Of a stretch of 8,071 nucleotides of DNA, positions 5,619 to 8,071 are shown piece after piece. How positions within the stretch are numbered: position 1 is the first letter of the stretch; each line of letters starts with the position of its first letter. Source of the DNA: an uncultured Megasphaera sp. (GTDB lineage: Bacteria; Bacillota; Negativicutes; Veillonellales; Megasphaeraceae). The stretch lies in contig NZ_CATWFF010000093.1 of the NCBI RefSeq assembly GCF_958350005.1, forward strand, positions 1 through 8,071, in the 5' to 3' direction. The translations under genes were made by a program, and so were the position numbers. The notes beneath the pieces are model-generated. The model saw only the letters and a list, made by a program, of their open reading frames with translations, made no database searches and was not told the DNA's origin.

Positions 5619-6098
5619 TTACAGTGCCGACGTAATCTTAACCGTATTGAGGACTACGTCTTCCAGAGGCTTATCGGCCCGATTAGTCTTGACGCGGCTG
5701 ATCCCTTCGACGACGTCGTAGTCTTTGACAACTTTACCAAAAATCGAATGGTGGTTCTGGAGCCACGGCGTTGGAACGACAGTGACAAAGAACTGCGAGC
5801 TTCCCGTATTGGGACCGGCATTGGCCATAGCCAGCACGCCCGGTTCTGCAAAGGTCAGGGACGGATCAAATTCATCGGGAATCATTTCATCAGAACCGCC
5901 AAAGCCAGTACCTTCAGGATCGCCGCCTTGAATCATAAAATCCTGAATGACCCGATGAAAAATCGTGCCGTCATAAAAGCCAGATTCAGCTAACTTTTTA
6001 AAATTAGCTACCGTAATGGGTGCCTGTTCCGGAAACAGCTGCACCGTAAAATCGCCGCGATTGGTCTGAAACACAGCATATACTGCTTCATTTGCCAT
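5619..6098 (-). CDS. Cyclophilin-type peptidyl-prolyl cis-trans isomerase
   Basis: This is a protein-folding enzyme that isomerises Xaa-Pro bonds. Its 159 residues are almost exactly one cyclophilin domain without a signal peptide, so it is cytoplasmic. Active-site and core motifs are FHRV (47-50, catalytic Arg49), FMIQGGD (54-60), MANAGPNTGSSQFFVT (91-106, with Gln102 and Phe103), Trp112 and HSIFGKV (117-123). AGGGAGG (6113-6107) lies 8 nt before the ATG, a strong site. It is 33 nt downstream of surE on the same strand and no promoter is visible in that gap, so it is likely part of the same transcript, with the GIY-YIG gene following. Confidence 0.96.
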   Translation of the reverse strand: MANEAVYAVFQTNRGDFTVQLFPEQAPITVANFKKLAESGFYDGTIFHRVIQDFMIQGGDPEGTGFGGSDEMIPDEFDPSLTFAEPGVLAMANAGPNTGSSQFFVTVVPTPWLQNHHSIFGKVVKDYDVVEGISRVKTNRADKPLEDVVLNTVKITSAL

Positions 6099-6131
6099 AT
6101 ATAAAACCTCCCTGTACTCTATCTCAAAAAA

Positions 6132-6881
6132 TTACAAATACTGTTTTACTTCATCCATGACTGCCGTGGCCGTCTGCTGCCATTTGAGCGGCGTTACTGC
6201 AATATGGCCGTCCCGGACGGCAGCTACATCACTGTATGCCGGCGCATGTTTCATGTCAATATCGCCGACAATGCGGTAGCATACGCTGTCATCAATATCT
6301 TTATGTTCTGCAATGACATTATGATAAATCTGAACGGTCTGTGGCACGACGCGGATATTATCCAGCGAAATCTCTCCCTGCGGCGGCACATTGACGTTGA
6401 GGATGCCGGGAAACCGGCCCTTAACGATGACGCGCTGTATGAGTTCGTGCAGTAAATTCGCCGTCTGCCGGCACCGCTCCTCGGTCAGGGGACACATGGA
6501 GGCAGCAATAGCCGGGACCTGATAGTACGGTCCCTCCATGGCAGCTGACACCGTGCCGGAGTAGAGAACGTCGCTGCCCAGATTATAGCCGTCATTAATG
6601 CCGGAAAGGATGAGATCAGGCCGACAGTCCTGCAGGAAATATTCCATAGCAAGCTTCACACAGTCTACAGGCGTTCCAGATACGGCGATTTCCCGAACAG
6701 TTCCGTCCTGACGTTCCTGACAGTACAGCGAACGGTTAATCGTCATGGAATGAGACGCAGCACTGCGCTGCCCGTTCGGGGCGACGACAGTAAGGTCATA
6801 TCCATGATGAGCCATCACGTTTTTCAGCAACTGCAGGCCTGGCGCCCGCAGTCCGTCATCATTGGTAAGCAGAATGTGCAT
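6132..6881 (-). CDS. surE: 5'/3'-nucleotidase SurE
   Basis: This is a metal-dependent phosphatase of nucleoside monophosphates, linked in other bacteria to stress survival. I chose the ATG at 6881 because it begins the family's invariant MHILLTNDDG; a longer reading from 6923 would add 14 residues lying inside the upstream gene. The 249 residues match the usual size. Metal ligands are Asp8 and Asp9 (NDDG), Ser40 (in NGQRSA) and Asn96 (in SGINDG); SGTPVDCV (68-75) and YSGTVSAAMEG (107-117) are further landmarks. AGGAG (6899-6895) lies 13 nt before the start, a long spacing. However, the ATG is only 1 nt after the glycosyltransferase stop, so coupling probably helps. The enzyme is cytoplasmic. 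Confidence 0.96.
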   Translation of the reverse strand: MHILLTNDDGLRAPGLQLLKNVMAHHGYDLTVVAPNGQRSAASHSMTINRSLYCQERQDGTVREIAVSGTPVDCVKLAMEYFLQDCRPDLILSGINDGYNLGSDVLYSGTVSAAMEGPYYQVPAIAASMCPLTEERCRQTANLLHELIQRVIVKGRFPGILNVNVPPQGEISLDNIRVVPQTVQIYHNVIAEHKDIDDSVCYRIVGDIDMKHAPAYSDVAAVRDGHIAVTPLKWQQTATAVMDEVKQYL

Positions 6882-6882
6882 A

Positions 6883-8071
6883 CTATTTCTTATTCTCCTT
6901 TCGCAGCAAGGCTGCGCTGTCATAACTTACGGCACGGGTATGTACCGTATGACTCCATTTCATTTTATGCCGGTCTTTAAATCCCAGAAAATTGACGGGA
7001 ATCCAGCTGTACATAAAAACAGGATATACAATAAGGTATAACCATGATTTCAAGGGAACTTTGATCTGCAGCAATACGAGAACGGGAATAACATACTGTC
7101 CTACACCGATGACAGTCCACATATGAACGGGAATCAGCTGGTACAGAATGTTGGTATATAAGGGAATGTACGAATTAATCGATGCCATGACAGCATAAAT
7201 CGTCGACATCATCATAAAAAAGGGCTGCGACAAGGTAATGATGCCATCAAGCATGCGAATATTGCCGGTCTTAATCCCTCGGACAAAGAGTTTGGGAATA
7301 AAGCGTTCCCCGCAATCACACTGCCCCTGGGCCCAGCGTTTCCGCTGCCGGCAGGACTGCATAAACCCCAAAGCCTTTTCATCATATATAATGGCGTCAT
7401 GAGCCCAGCAGGTCCGCACGCCTTCGAGAAGAACCTTCATGGAAAATTCCATATCTTCTGTCAGGCAGTCACAGCCCCAGCCGTATTTGCGTACAATATC
7501 CGTGGCAATGCACATGCCTGTGCCGCCTAAAGCCGTAGACAAGCCAATGTTATACTTGGCCAGATGCCACATGTGGTTAATGAGCCAGAAGGCAATGGAA
7601 AATGTCCCTGCTACCCATGTATCCGTCGGATTTTTGGCATCCATATATCCCTGGATCACTTTCTCCCCTTTGCACAGGTGATTGTTCATTTCCCGCAGAA
7701 ATTCCGGATGAACCAGATTGTCTGCATCGAAGACAACGAAAGCATCGTACTGCTTTTCCTGGGCCAGCATCTGCGAAAACATCCAGTCCATGGCATAGCC
7801 TTTGCCAACTTCTTCTGCATTGGTACGAACCTTGACAATGGCACCGTGTTCCCGACAAATAGCGGCAGTCCGGTCCGTACAATTATCTGCAACGACATAT
7901 ACATCATACATATCTTTGGGATAATGCAGATCTTTCAGATTATCAATGAGCTGGCCAACAACAGCTTCTTCATTATGTGCACAAATAACAGCAGCAAATG
8001 TATATTTAGGTGCTGCTGTAATCTGTTCTCTGCGCTTCATCAGTCCGAATACAGCCAGAATAAAATAATAC
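6883..8071 (-). CDS. Membrane glycosyltransferase family 2, 5' end outside the window
   Basis: This is an inverting glycosyltransferase of the GT2 (cellulose/hyaluronan/poly-GlcNAc synthase-like) group, which moves sugars from nucleotide donors onto a growing or lipid-linked chain at the membrane. Counting from the internal Met at 8040, motifs are CAHNEE (20-25), ADNCTD (51-56), DAD (105-107), GGTGM (172-176), TED (194-196, the probable base) and QRKRW (232-236). These are the processive-type set. About four hydrophobic segments follow (roughly 262-355) and a basic tail. The Met at 8040 has no ribosome binding site. The frame stays open to the window edge with hydrophobic residues (YYFILAVFGL) that look like the end of an N-terminal membrane helix, so the true start lies upstream. 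The acceptor and sugar cannot be read from sequence. Confidence 0.9.
   Translation of the reverse strand, partial: YYFILAVFGLMKRREQITAAPKYTFAAVICAHNEEAVVGQLIDNLKDLHYPKDMYDVYVVADNCTDRTAAICREHGAIVKVRTNAEEVGKGYAMDWMFSQMLAQEKQYDAFVVFDADNLVHPEFLREMNNHLCKGEKVIQGYMDAKNPTDTWVAGTFSIAFWLINHMWHLAKYNIGLSTALGGTGMCIATDIVRKYGWGCDCLTEDMEFSMKVLLEGVRTCWAHDAIIYDEKALGFMQSCRQRKRWAQGQCDCGERFIPKLFVRGIKTGNIRMLDGIITLSQPFFMMMSTIYAVMASINSYIPLYTNILYQLIPVHMWTVIGVGQYVIPVLVLLQIKVPLKSWLYLIVYPVFMYSWIPVNFLGFKDRHKMKWSHTVHTRAVSYDSAALLRKENKK
6902..6916 (-). other. Small hairpin just before the surE ribosome binding site
   Basis: CGCAGC and GCTGCG form a perfect 6-bp stem with a 3-nt loop, within the last codons of the glycosyltransferase and 2 nt upstream of AAAGGAG. 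It could shape access of ribosomes to surE or act as an mRNA stability element. It has no T-run, so it is not a terminator. It could also be chance. Confidence 0.35.

Noticed and set aside
5526..5993. A 155-codon plus-strand open frame opposite the cyclophilin
   Set aside because: It is antisense to clearly conserved cyclophilin and GIY-YIG coding sequence and shows no recognisable domain.
6882..6923. 14-residue N-terminal extension of SurE from 6923
   Set aside because: It has no ribosome binding site, overlaps the glycosyltransferase end, and SurE proteins start at the MHILLTNDDG segment.
8038..8040. ATG at 8040 as the true start of the glycosyltransferase
   Set aside because: There is no ribosome binding site and the frame remains open to the window edge with membrane-helix-like residues.

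Overview
The window carries nine protein genes and several well-formed regulatory RNA and DNA elements. Three things point to a bacterium of the Firmicutes in the broad sense: strong AGGAGG-type ribosome binding sites, a tandem glycine riboswitch with an intrinsic terminator, and a short lipoprotein signal. The moderate base composition and protein style fit the Negativicutes (for example a Megasphaera-like organism). That placement is inferred from general resemblance only; the window contains no phylogenetic marker.

Layout. Positions 1-1735: a zinc-type ABC substrate-binding lipoprotein and a Tat-exported zinc-dependent amidase form a two-gene plus-strand operon. Its promoter is flanked by two copies of ATGCAA-N5-TTGCAT. 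The first copy also covers the -35 of a probable leftward promoter serving a gene outside the window. Positions 1740-3470: a sodium:alanine/glycine symporter on the minus strand sits behind a tandem glycine riboswitch and terminator, with a clear promoter. Positions 3576-5374: an MFS efflux-type transporter and a MarR-family repressor overlap on the plus strand, behind a TTGACG/TATAGT promoter and a perfect TTAACTAGTTAA palindrome. Positions 5364-8071: a minus-strand cluster reads GT2 glycosyltransferase (5' end beyond the window), surE, cyclophilin, and a GIY-YIG domain protein.

Both convergent junctions (1675-1735 and 5315-5374) have unusually long perfect inverted repeats of 22 and 23 bp, which can terminate transcription from both sides and overlap the ends of flanking genes. 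The only gene-free stretch over 300 bases, 3126-3675, is mostly accounted for by the symporter leader, terminator, riboswitch and two divergent promoters; about 3471-3575 shows nothing I can name.

The units look functionally independent: metal uptake and cell wall turnover, amino acid uptake under glycine control, regulated efflux, and a housekeeping/envelope cluster. I see no mobile element, CRISPR array, tRNA or rRNA. I also see no clear candidate for a wholly new multi-gene system. The most interesting material is regulatory: the shared metal-type operator, the predicted glycine OFF switch, and the palindrome downstream of the MFS promoter.
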